Below, in pieces: positions 55,330-64,000 of a stretch of DNA of 64,000 nucleotides. Numbering within the stretch: the stretch's first letter is position 1; each line of letters opens with the position of its first letter. Source of the stretch: Ligustrum vulgare (lineage: Eukaryota; Streptophyta; Magnoliopsida; Lamiales; Oleaceae); the NCBI GenBank assembly GCA_963555705.1, contig OY743174.1, forward strand, positions 26,787,608 through 26,851,607, written 5' to 3'. The translations under genes and the position numbers were made by a program. The notes beneath the pieces were generated by a model. It saw only the letters and a list, made by a program, of their open reading frames with translations. It had not been told where the DNA came from and did no database searches.

Positions 55330-56995
55330 GTTCAAGATAAAAAAGGGAGATCCGAATAAGCCAGGTGTAAAAGCACTTTGTGGAGTTGGTACCTGAGAAT
55401 GTGGACATAAGCTTTAGTTAGAAAAACCTTTATAGCTTTAAAATGGGTAGAGAAGCTAACCTCAGGAAGAGTCCTATGTTCGGTAGATACCAATGGATGA
55501 GGCGATGGGTAAGCGAGGAGGAGAATTAGGAGTATGAGCTGCAGTTGTTCACTAATCCGTTTCAGGTTCTCGGGAAAAGGCACTCCCTCCTCTTGTCATA
55601 TGATATGACGAGTTATTTCCTCCCTGAGTTGAGTCTGTAGAAGCTAGTGAGGAGAAGCTTGCCCCATAGATGACTTCCCTCTGCCAATACGAGTCCAGAA
55701 CCCTCTTCTTTTGGAGGCAGATTTGCGCTCACCTTCTCTAATGGAAAGCATACCTAGTAGGGTCCTTTTCTGATGAATGATTTGCTGCCGAATCAGGCTC
55801 TCTCTTTAAACTGTACTCTCTAGATCAAAGCAATCATATCCTTCTTCCCTCCCACAGCTCCTCTCTTCTTTGACCTAAACAAGTTCGATGTATAAGAGAA
55901 TCTCAATAAAAAGAGGTTATAGGCGGGTGGGAAGAATAAGGTCTGGCCAATCAGGAAAAAATTAGGTCCTCTAATGAATCCCCTAGAGAAGGATAGGGGA
56001 ATACCTTGACTCTCTTCGCACTAACGTTAAGAGCAAATGCCTCGCTTCCTCTCAACCCTGGACTTCAGATCTTATATGCGGCAAGCGATGAGAAGACAAA
56101 GACCTACTTCAGAGACTTATTAGTAAGAGTCCATATCCGCGGATTCTTCAATTTGTTTTCTTCCTCAAAGAGGATCATCCTCAAAATAAGGTTGACGTAG
56201 ATGCTTTTTCATCATCAGCAGACCAGAAGAGGAAAAGAGATGGAATTCCAAGTGGTGACTTTTTTTTTTTAGAAAGAGAACAAGCTGAACTAAAGCTCCA
56301 CAACCCCTAAAAAAGAAATCGATTAAATGCGAGGAGCCAGAGCGGAATTGAAGTATGCGCACAACATAGGCTACCGGGTCACTCTTCTCTCAAGCTACAA
56401 CTTTGAAAATAAGAACAGTCCATTCTGCAGCTTTGTAAAAACGATTTATAAGAACAGAGAAGAGGCAAAGGGAGCAGGTATTGATGCGATGTCCTATGTT
56501 TACAAGTTACTAATGAACTCACTATACGGTAGATTAGGTATAAACCCTAAATGCATGATCACTAAGGTCTGCGATCATGATCGATATAACAATTTGATAA
56601 AGAAAATAGATTTCAGCTTAGCGGATAAACCTAGCGAGCGTTACTATATCGTCATTTACTCTAGCAACAGCAACAGCAACAACACCGAACAAGTCTCCGA
56701 CTCTGACTGGTCTCCTCCAAGGATATATTTAGTTCAATTGTCTGCAGCTGTATCCGGAAATGTTAATCGATTTATGAGAATATTAACGCAAGACCTTTTT
56801 TCGCCCTTTGAAAGGGGTTTCCACGAATATTAATGATTAAAAAGCTCTTCTGGAAAAGGACTTCCTTGGCTATGCTTACGAGTTGACTAGCGATTTCCGA
56901 GTCAAATAGCTGGACTGCCATAAAATAACCTTGATTTATTCCCATTGTACTCGCCTACTAATTTTAACCACTATCAAACAGAGGCTATACATCAA
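55330..56995. other. Probable mitochondrial-plasmid-type DNA inserted in the nucleus
   Basis: Base composition shifts abruptly to higher GC at about 55,330 and back at about 57,000. The segment contains part of an organellar/plasmid family B DNA polymerase and otherwise sequence resembling plant mitochondrial intergenic DNA. Two further short frames, at 55,332-55,583 (minus) and 56,006-56,200 (plus), are not recognised. Origin from mitochondrial DNA or an integrated linear plasmid is an inference from the polymerase and composition. Confidence 0.6.
56327..56833 (+). pseudogene. Family B DNA polymerase fragment, mitochondrial linear-plasmid type
   Basis: A 168-codon frame reads ELKYAHNIGYRVTLLSSYNF, SPFCSFVKTIYKNREEAKGA and then the polymerase motif B region SYVYKLLMNSLYGRLGINPK (Kx3NSxYG, nucleotide binding). 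Next come CDHDRYNNLIKKID and SDWSPPRIYLVQLSAAV. This is the protein-primed DNA polymerase family carried by linear plasmids and their remnants in plant mitochondrial genomes. After QLSAAV the family would continue to motif C (a DTDS region); here the sequence diverges and stops. N-terminal exonuclease motifs are absent. It is a fragment of a gene usually 900 or more residues long. Confidence 0.8.
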
Positions 56996-57109
56996 TTTCA
57001 TGGAAAATTGTAAACATACGTTCTTTATGCGTTTATGAGTTCAAGACAACCCTCGAATAATATAAGAATATAATAAATTATAAAATTAAACAACAACAAC
57101 AACAACAAC

Positions 57110-57146
<37 letters not shown>

Positions 57147-57640
57147 TTATTTAATGAGAATAAATTGAATGCTAAGGGTGTCATTGACAATAAACCTAAA
57201 AATAACCTTGATTTACGAGAATATTAACGCAAGACCTTTTTTCGCCCTTTGAAAGGGGTTTCCACGAATATTAATGATTAAAAAGCTCTTCTGGAAAAAG
57301 ACTTCCTTGGCTATGCTTACGAGTTGACTAGCGATTTCCGAGTCAAATAGCTGGACTGCCATAAAATAACCTTGATTTATTCCCATTGTACTCGCCTACT
57401 AATTTTAACCACTATCAAACAGAGGCTATATATCAATTTCATGGAAAATTGTAAACATACGTTCTTTATACGTTTATGAGTTCAAGACAACCCTCGAATA
57501 ATATAAGAATATAATAAATTATAAAATTAAACAACAACAACAACAACAACAATAATAATAATAATAATAATAATAATATTTAATGAGAATAAATTGAATG
57601 CTAAGGGTGTCATTGACAATAAACATAAAAAATTAAGGGC
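56776..57640. repeat. Tandem duplication (441-bp period) with (CAA)n(TAA)n tracts
   Basis: GAGAATATTAACGCAAGACC begins at 56,776 and again at 57,217. The copies agree nearly base for base through TGAATGCTAAGGGTGTCATTG and differ mainly in the length of the AACAAC...AATAAT tract (57,091-57,145 versus 57,535-57,577). The duplication takes in the last part of the polymerase-like frame and the edge of the inserted organellar-type DNA. Confidence 0.9.
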
Positions 57641-58550
57641 AAAATGGAAAAATGAAAGTTTCCCCATCATCTACACCTTTAATATATATATATACTAGTA
57701 GGAAGTACGTGTGTTGCACGTATTATGTATAGAATGAATGTGATGCATAATGTTTTTAAAGTACTAATACTTTTTTTAACGTAGTTGAGTTATTAGATAT
57801 TATTAAAACAAAAAATTAAAATTGTTAAAAAAGTTATATATGAATATATATATATTTTTTATATGAAATTATGTATATAATGTAAAAATGATGAATAAAC
57901 TGAAATGTAATATTGATTATAATAACTCTTCTTTGTACATAATTTTTTTTGTCAACTTCTCACTATTTTTCTTATTTTTATTTTATGTTTTTACCAAGAC
58001 TTTTATAGTTTGCATTGAAATTTCATGAGAAAGTGTTATATATAGTTATCCATGAGAGAATGCATTTTCAGAAAGATATATTCCAATAGTAAGCATTATT
58101 TATCCTTAAGCCTTGTTAATAGTTATTGCAATGTATAGACATATTGAAAATTGTTTATCTTGAATTTGAATTAATATCCTTCATCATTTGCTGAAATTAA
58201 TATGATACGTGAAAGAAAAACTTGTTTTCAAGCATGTTGTCCAATAATTCTCTGTTTGGGAAGTGTAAATAACTTGAAATCTGTGAGTTTTGTTTTTCAA
58301 TGCTACAGTGAAATGCTTTAGTCATGTTTTTTAGCTGTTCGGTGTCTGCCATTTGGGTTAATTTTGAGCGTTCGGAGGTTCGACATTTTATTTTTCGTAA
58401 ACGGGTTCTGTTCTTTTTATCTTTTTGGTGTTTACTTCTGATTATGATCTCTTGCGTAAATGTGACAATAATTTTAGTTTAGTAAGCTGTGTTATTTAGT
58501 TTTAGCAATCATGTTCATTATTATGCATTAAGTGGTTTTATTTTTCAATT

Positions 58551-58712
58551 CCTCAATTCTTATAATGAAAAGTCTTTTAATGTAGAGAACTTCATATCTT
58601 TCCTCAAGTAATACTTCAATTTCTTTGCTATCCTCAATTCTTATAGTGAAAAGTGTTTTAATGTAGAGAACTTCATATCTTTCCTCAAGTGATACTTCAA
58701 TTTCTTTGCTAT
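58551..58712. repeat. 81-bp tandem duplication
   Basis: CCTCAATTCTTATAATGAAAAG begins at 58,551 and again, with few changes, at 58,632. The two units lie side by side. Confidence 0.85.
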
Positions 58713-59275
58713 TTACATCCCCTCACATGACTGAGTTCTAAAAATAAAAATAATTCAACATAAAAATTGTGGTAAAAATTTGTAGATTTTTTATTTCATT
58801 TGATTTGATTGGTATGTTAATAGCATTCATTTCCCAATAATGCATTAATTAATTCATTTACATATTTTTTTTTGTCTGCCTTTTTGTTTGCTAAACCCCT
58901 GAAGTGCTTAATTGGGTTATGGAGTTAATTATCAATGATAATTACGGAAAACTGATAATTGAATGAAATTAAATGTAATGTAAAACTGATAATAATTACT
59001 AAAAAAATAATAATGAAATGTAATGGTAAACTGAATGGCATTAAATGTAATGGAAAACTGAATTTATTTGCTTTATAAAGGAATGATAGTTGAATCCTTC
59101 TGCATATTCCAACCTAGAGGTGTAGTGAAACAAAATGGTTGTGCAAAATTATCACATTATTTCTCATTCTTTGTTATCTCTATTTCTTTTAACTTACATC
59201 TTTTGTTTTTAACTTTTTCTTCAATTCCTCCATACAGTGCAGTAGAACAAAGGAATTATAGAGCCAGTGGAGGAC

Positions 59276-61809
59276 ATGTCACAAGATTTTGAGGTAACAA
59301 TGTGATTTTGCAATCCTTAGTTAGATGCACTCGCTTTTACATAAATGTCTGTCCTTTTTTCGAGAATTTTAGAGGTTGTTCGACAACTCTTTTCCTATTA
59401 TAAACAGAATTTTCATCTGAAAAAAGATAGAGCACTGGATGAATTGATAGTGCAATCAATCATTGTCCCTCTCAATTTTCTGAAATAATTTGACCCATTC
59501 ATGACATGCATCTCCACTGTTTTATGGAAGTACCCTCACTTTTGTGGTAATTTTATTGGTATGTAAAAAACTCAGAGTCTTGAACTGTGAATTAGAGGCT
59601 TGAGACTGCAAAGGAGAAAACTCCTTGGGAGTGGAAAAAATTTGAATTTTAAATATAATCAATGTTACTGAATAGCCTCTTAGTGTTCAAATTTGTGTCC
59701 AATCATTATGTTTTGCTTGATACTGATTACTAAGTATGTCTGGTTTGATTTATTTTTGTTTGAAGTTTGAATTGAAGCATGTCTTAGTTGAGAATACTAA
59801 CATAAAAATGGATTCTCTCTTTTGTATGATTGTAACATCATAGGTGAATACATCATTGTCACAAACTCTATTAGAAATGAAGTCAAATTCATCGGTACAT
59901 CAGGAAAAGAAATCAGGTTGTCAATTTCCCTTAAAATATAGTAACTTTTCATTCTCTAACTATATATAAATGTTGTATTTATTAGCTTAGATTTGTGTTT
60001 ATATATTTGTAGAATTGACGGCACCATACAATGATGACGATGATATTTTCATACGACAACTTACTGCATTTGAAGAAGAGTGGATTATAAAAGTATCCAT
60101 ACTTCGAAAAGGTGCCATTGAATTTTACAACAATAAGAATGGCCCTATTGAAGTTCTAAAACTGATTTTGTGCGATGAAGAGGTAGCATATTATGTAAGA
60201 AGTATCCTTAACTTTTCTTTAATAGGTGTTCTATTATTAGACTAATATGTTTCTCTATCTAGGGAAGTAAGATTCAAGCTACATTGTTTAAGGATACAAT
60301 TGAAAAGTTCTTTCCCATGCTTGAGAAAGGAAAGTCATATATGTAGGAATGGAAAATTAGAGCAATCAACCCCCAGTACTCAAACATGAATGAAGAAGTT
60401 GAACTTACCTTCACAACTAAGACTGAATTAGAGGAAATTGACGGATTCATCCTTATAAACTATCATCTTTATGTTACGTGAAATTTTCAGACATCTCAAC
60501 GTTCGTTGGAGAAGGGAAATTGTTAGGTATATTATCCTTATTCACGATTGTTATGCACTTAAATCCTTATTATTCACGATTGTTATACATTCTATATTTA
60601 TATTTAAACTAATTAATTTATTTTCCCAGATATTGTTGGAGCAGTGCTTTGTGTGAAGCCTATTTTTGTAATCAAAATCAAGGATTATCACGTGACCAAA
60701 AAACGTGAAATCATACTTATAAACGGGAGGTACACTTTAAAGTATATATTCTGCTTTAGAATCAAAATTAATTTCAGCTTATTAATGTTGCTTCTGTAGC
60801 TTGGAGAAAATTAACCTATCTTTGTTTGGGGGGGGGGGGTACATTCAGTGTGAAAGCAAGCATATATGAAGGTATTTTTAAAACCATTATATTTTAAAGA
60901 ATATGAATTTATTTGAAATAACATAACATAATCCTCTTTTGCAGGTGAAGTCAATTTGTCCACGACAAAAATCAGCTACATATTGACAAATCCGAATATA
61001 GATGAAGCAACTAATATGAAGGAAAGGTATGCTTTATTAAAAATGTTTGTTCTAGGTATGAAAACATTAGTTAAACTGGTTATTATAGTAATGATTTGCA
61101 TTTATTTCCTTACATGATTTCAATTCTGAAAAGTGAAAATGCCTTTCAAACACTTGCCACATCTAGGAGGATGGAAGAAGCATGAATAGTATCACTTAAT
61201 GAGATATTTATTGAAAGTGTTGAAGAGCAATTTTGCTCATTCATAGGGAAAGTTAAGAAAGTTCAAAATAAGAATAGCTCTTGGTTTGAAAATTTTAGAT
61301 CTTGCAATTCAAGGGTCTATCCAATTGGAGATAAGTCTACTGCTTTCTGTCGCCAATGCAACAATGAAGATGTATTGTTCATAAGAAGATACCTTTTAAA
61401 GCTTATTGTTTCTGATGGGGACATTGAAGCATTTATCACTTTATTTGACGCTGCTGAGAGTTTAGTTGGTTATGGAGTTGTCGAATATGCAAGAGAAATG
61501 CTATCAGTGATTACATTTAACAGTTTTAAATTTCCAACTTCTATTAATATGTTATCCAATTTCATGTATGTGTTAATTTGTTTTGAACAGGTACAGAAGG
61601 AGAAAAGTGTGTACTATAGAAATTTGGTGCTGCTCGATGACAAAAAATATAAGTTTTTGGGAAAGATGGACAACGAAGGTCAAAGTGATAGGGCTAAGGA
61701 ACAAATTTTGGTGCAGGAAGTACAGAAGGTTACAAATGGAGCACATGAATCAAAAGAATGTTGCAGCCATGAATTGGAGAAGAATAAGAAAATAAAACTA
61801 GAAAAGTAA
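59276..61809 (+). pseudogene. RPA1-like (replication protein A 70 kDa subunit) gene, broken
   Basis: RPA1 binds single-stranded DNA through OB folds. The exons I can place are 59,276-59,293 (MSQDFE), 59,844-59,916, 60,013-60,182 (IRQLTAFEEEWIIKVSILRK), 60,263-60,526 (GSKIQATLFKDTIEKFFPML), 60,630-60,729 (DIVGAVLCVKPIF), 60,800-60,871, 60,945-61,026 (VNLSTTKISYILTNPNIDEA) and 61,167 onward. The last part holds SFIGKVKKVQNKNSSWF, the zinc-ribbon region FRSCNSRVYPIGD to FCRQCN, RYLLKLIVSDGDIEAFITLF and a Lys-rich end. Splice sites are good. Defects are stop codons at 60,344 and 61,183, a frameshift near 60,450, and Phe in place of the first zinc-ribbon Cys. It lies between two Helitron termini. 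Confidence 0.8.
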
Positions 61810-61861
61810 TGTGGTGTGCTAGAATCTATTTCATAACTTTAATTTTCCTTTTTAAGTAGTA

Positions 61862-62500
61862 CTAATGGTGGATCGTGCGTTGCACGATCTCCTTTATAAT
61901 TGTGAAAATTATTGTGTTCATATTAAACTGTATATGAGAGAACTTGTACTAATGTTTTCCGTGATTAATATGATTACTTCTACGGTAGTAAGAAATTATA
62001 AAATAAGCACATGCGAAGTATTTTCAACATATAATTGTAGTGTAAGAAGGATGACTATTTAAAAATGCATATTGCATAAGTTACACGTATTTACATAATA
62101 AAAAGCAAGTAGCACATTTCCTAAACACAATACTATGCATTAATTCTTTCAATAATATTCAATGGTACCATAGATGGAACCCAATTAACCAAACAGACGA
62201 CTTCAAAAATAAAGTGGCATTCTCAATCTCATTGTCCTGTATTCAAAGATTGGGGAACAGGCTACATTAAAGGAAGGTTAGAGTCCTTACAGCCATTCAA
62301 AACTAAGTCAGACCAAATGTCAGGCAACTAATATTTCCCCAAGAAAATCAAGCATGCCACACCACATGATTCAATGACAGTTAATCCCAATCTATTTAAT
62401 GGTTAATTTTTTTAGCACAAGTATAACAACTGAGTACATGTTAGTATTGTCAACATTAACGAAATGAAATAAATTTTAAAGTGTTGAGAAAACACAAACC
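61862..62500 (-). mobile_element. Helitron 3' terminus, minus orientation (extent unknown)
   Basis: The plus strand reads CTAATGGTGGATCGTGCGTTGCACGATC in outline. On the minus strand this is a strong hairpin (GATCGTGC...GCACGATC, 61,871-61,889) about nine bases before TTAG (expected CTAG) and T. The element extends to the right. Its 5' end is not found and its interior shows no recognisable gene. Confidence 0.5.
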
Positions 62501-63120
62501 TTGTAGAAAGCACAATTACCTCATTTTTAAGCATGTTCTTGGTCACAAAAGCAATTGGCCCCTGACCCAATTGTATTTTGCCATTTATCAAATCAAAAGT
62601 CACCATCACTGAAGATCAGGGCACATGGCAAGTGAAAATTTCTAAGAAATTGAACCTAAAGCCTCAAAGATGACGTTTTTTCATCTTAATTGGGTTATAT
62701 TAATTACCGAGGGCTTCTCTTTGAGACCATCTCAACGCAGTGAAAAAAGAGAAGATTATAATTAAAATCTCTAGATCCAGGATCCAACTCCCACGCAAAA
62801 TATTGGTCTTAGGAATCAATAAATAAATTTAAATTAAAGTGTTCGATAAACAATTCAAAATAGTTAGAAATGTTAATATCAACCCATTTGATTAAATCTA
62901 AAACCTCCCAAGAACCTAATTTAAAAAAAAAAAAAAAAAGTATTATCTTGATCATGTCAAATAGGTTTTATGATAAACGTAGCAAGCATACCAGAGGCAC
63001 CTCCATTGATGAAGGGTCTGATGTTAATCTATGCTCTAGTTGATTTTGGCTTCTCTCTTCCATTCCCTCTTTACTTTCACTTCTCTTTAGACATGTAGCG
63101 GAGGGGCAAAGACAGGATTT
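62501..63120. other. Stretch with no recognised gene
   Basis: The minus-strand frame 62,412-62,609 (VTFDLINGKIQLGQGPIAFV) looks faintly protein-like but matches nothing I know. A poly-A tract lies at 62,922-62,939. Confidence 0.4.
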
Positions 63121-63129
63121 TTTAGTTAG

Positions 63130-63608
63130 AATTAATGTACAAGCCCAATTGTTGGGCCGGACTTTACAATTAGATTAATTAATATGATTAATTAATCAAG
63201 ACCCATTAAAAGCCCTATTGTCATTAGGGTTAGGGTTTTGAGATTGAGATGTACATATTAATATGTGCACTATTGTAGAGAAATCATGATAGTCATTTTT
63301 CATAATATTCTAGCGCAGATTTTTCTCTTGCTAGCACAAAGAGAAAAATCAATTCTCTCGAATCCATTCCAAAGGTTGGAGATTGATGGAGTTCCAGAAT
63401 CAACTCGCTGTGTGGATTTCTGTTAGAGGCTGGACAATTGGACAGCTGGTGGTGACAAGTTTGTACCTCCTGTTTCAGATTTCAGATTCAAGGCGTTCAT
63501 CAAAGGTATTGTTCTAATCACAAATTCTATCTAAGTGCAAGGTTGATCCGGGCTATGGTTTCGTGTGTGTTTAATTTCCGCTGTGCATATATGTATCGAA
63601 ACCTTACA
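63130..63608 (+). mobile_element. 5' LTR of a Ty1/copia element
   Basis: It ends GAAACCTTACA at 63,608, directly followed by the tRNA-Met primer site. The start is probably TGTACAAGCCC at 63,136, or up to about 12 bases earlier. It contains GGGTTAGGGTTTTGAG and CTCTCGAATCCATTCC type leader phrases. The rest of the element lies beyond the window. Confidence 0.75.
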
Positions 63609-63609
63609 G

Positions 63610-63622
63610 TGGTATCAGAGTC
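63610..63622 (+). promoter_or_regulatory. Primer-binding site (initiator tRNA-Met) of the copia element
   Basis: TGGTATCAGAGTC, one base after the LTR end. It is the standard primer site apart from T for C near its 3' end. Confidence 0.85.
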
Positions 63623-63779
63623 TGCCTTGTTACTTGTTAGAATTTGTTTAATATTTTGATGATTCAATATGATTGAATAAATATTAATTTTTCTTGTTTC
63701 TGGCTTTTAAGAAAATTATTTTTTCAAGTTCTAAATCTGATTTGGAGAAGAATATGTTTTGGTCGGAAAATGGAATTGG

Positions 63780-64000
63780 AAAATCAGATCGAAAAAATTG
63801 CTGGAGAGGCGGTGCCGCCAGCACCGCCAGCTGCGCGTGGCAGCGGCGATCGTCGCCGCTGCTGCGACGCAGCGCTGCGCACGGCAGCGGCGAGTGTCGC
63901 CGCTGCGCAGCAGCAAAAGCAAGGTCGCGCAACGGCGAAATTGCCTGGGAACGCTGGGGTCGCTGCTCGATGCAGCAGCGATTGTCGTTGCTGCTCAAGG
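63780..64000 (+). repeat. GC-rich leader of the copia element with GCAGCGGCGA repeats
   Basis: About 150 bp rich in GCAGCGGCGA, TCGCCGCTGC and GACGCAGCGC units in both orientations, able to form strong RNA hairpins. It contrasts sharply with the AT-rich surroundings. Open frames crossing it on the minus strand are composition artefacts. It continues past the window end. Confidence 0.7.

Larger units (their letters stand above)
57695..61861 (-). mobile_element. Helitron carrying an RPA1-like gene
   Basis: On the minus strand the 3' terminus is CTAG (57,695-57,698) followed by T, with the hairpin ACGTGCAACACACGT just inside (57,706-57,722). The first 550 bp are shared with the Helitron end at 51,103. 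Further inside lies a spliced RPA1-like pseudogene on the plus strand (59,276-61,809), a gene type often carried by plant Helitrons. The 5' end is placed before the next Helitron terminus at 61,862 and is not itself recognised. No helicase or Rep domain is seen. Confidence 0.55.

Noticed and set aside
59068..59292. 74-codon plus-strand frame
   Set aside because: It is intronic or 5' to the RPA1-like gene, low in coding character, and overlaps the short first exon in another frame.
62412..62609. 65-codon minus-strand frame as a gene
   Set aside because: The middle looks protein-like but no start context, splice site or family can be supported.
63684..63998. Ala/Arg-rich frames on the minus strand
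   Set aside because: They arise from the GC-rich copia leader read on the wrong strand.
1..64000. tRNA or rRNA genes
   Set aside because: tRNA-like phrases here are primer-binding sites next to LTRs (20.6, 26.9, 43.0, 48.1 and 63.6 kb). I saw no cloverleaf with both internal promoter boxes. A tRNA scan would be decisive.

Overview
This is a transposon-dense stretch of a plant nuclear genome, most likely a eudicot. The evidence is AT-rich DNA, spliced gene fragments, several lineages of plant LTR retrotransposons, a CACTA transposon, plant-type Helitrons, and a piece of a mitochondrial-plasmid-type DNA polymerase. I see no intact host gene. Nearly every recognisable coding stretch is a decayed transposon gene or a captured gene fragment. 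The species cannot be named from the sequence.

Layout of the left half (about 1-37,470). The backbone is one old Ty3/gypsy element of the Tat lineage on the minus strand. Its 3' LTR is at 1,009-1,638 and it carries an extra spliced ORF in antisense at 1,991-3,868. Pol (integrase, RNase H, RT, protease) runs from 6,389 to 11,700, and gag is split between 11.7-12.3 kb and 19.8-20.6 kb. The 5' LTR is split between 20,651-20,902 and 37,024-37,466. Later insertions fill the element: two solo LTRs (3,921-5,553 and 8,344-9,737), a 7.5 kb CACTA transposon (about 12,325-19,782) that itself holds an LTR-like insertion, and a Ty1/copia element (about 20,903-37,023). The copia element contains a solo LTR (30,894-32,566, perfect target duplication) and abuts a very young non-autonomous element with 3,047 bp LTRs (20,920-29,935). 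Removing the insertions leaves about 9.8 kb, a normal size for a Tat element.

Right half. A short single-copy-looking region (37.5-38.9 kb) with two weak exon candidates is followed by a Helitron (about 38,908-41,551). It carries the first part of a plastid 3-ketoacyl-ACP synthase II gene with its intron. Next come a degraded Athila-type element (about 41,552-45,811), a second Tat-type element reduced to an LTR and a gag-integrase fusion (about 45,812-48,811), and LTR fragments (48.8-50.1 kb). A complete 2.0 kb Helitron lies at 51,998-54,015. A probable insertion of mitochondrial-plasmid-type DNA (about 55,330-56,995) has its end duplicated in tandem. A Helitron starting at 57,695 holds a multi-exon RPA1-like pseudogene, and the first 0.9 kb of a plus-strand Ty1/copia element closes the window.

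How the parts relate. These are not cooperating host genes but layers of insertion. Divergence and nesting give a relative order. The Tat element is old: the compared stretch of its two LTRs differs by several percent and all its genes are broken. The copia element, the CACTA element and the solo LTRs followed. The element with 3 kb LTRs is the newest; I counted 8 differences between its LTRs over 3,047 bp. The observations I find most worth checking are a roughly 55-nt motif shared by four otherwise unrelated element contexts, arrays of short perfect palindromes inside several LTRs, the antisense spliced ORF, and the chromodomain remnant that identifies the origin of the non-coding element.
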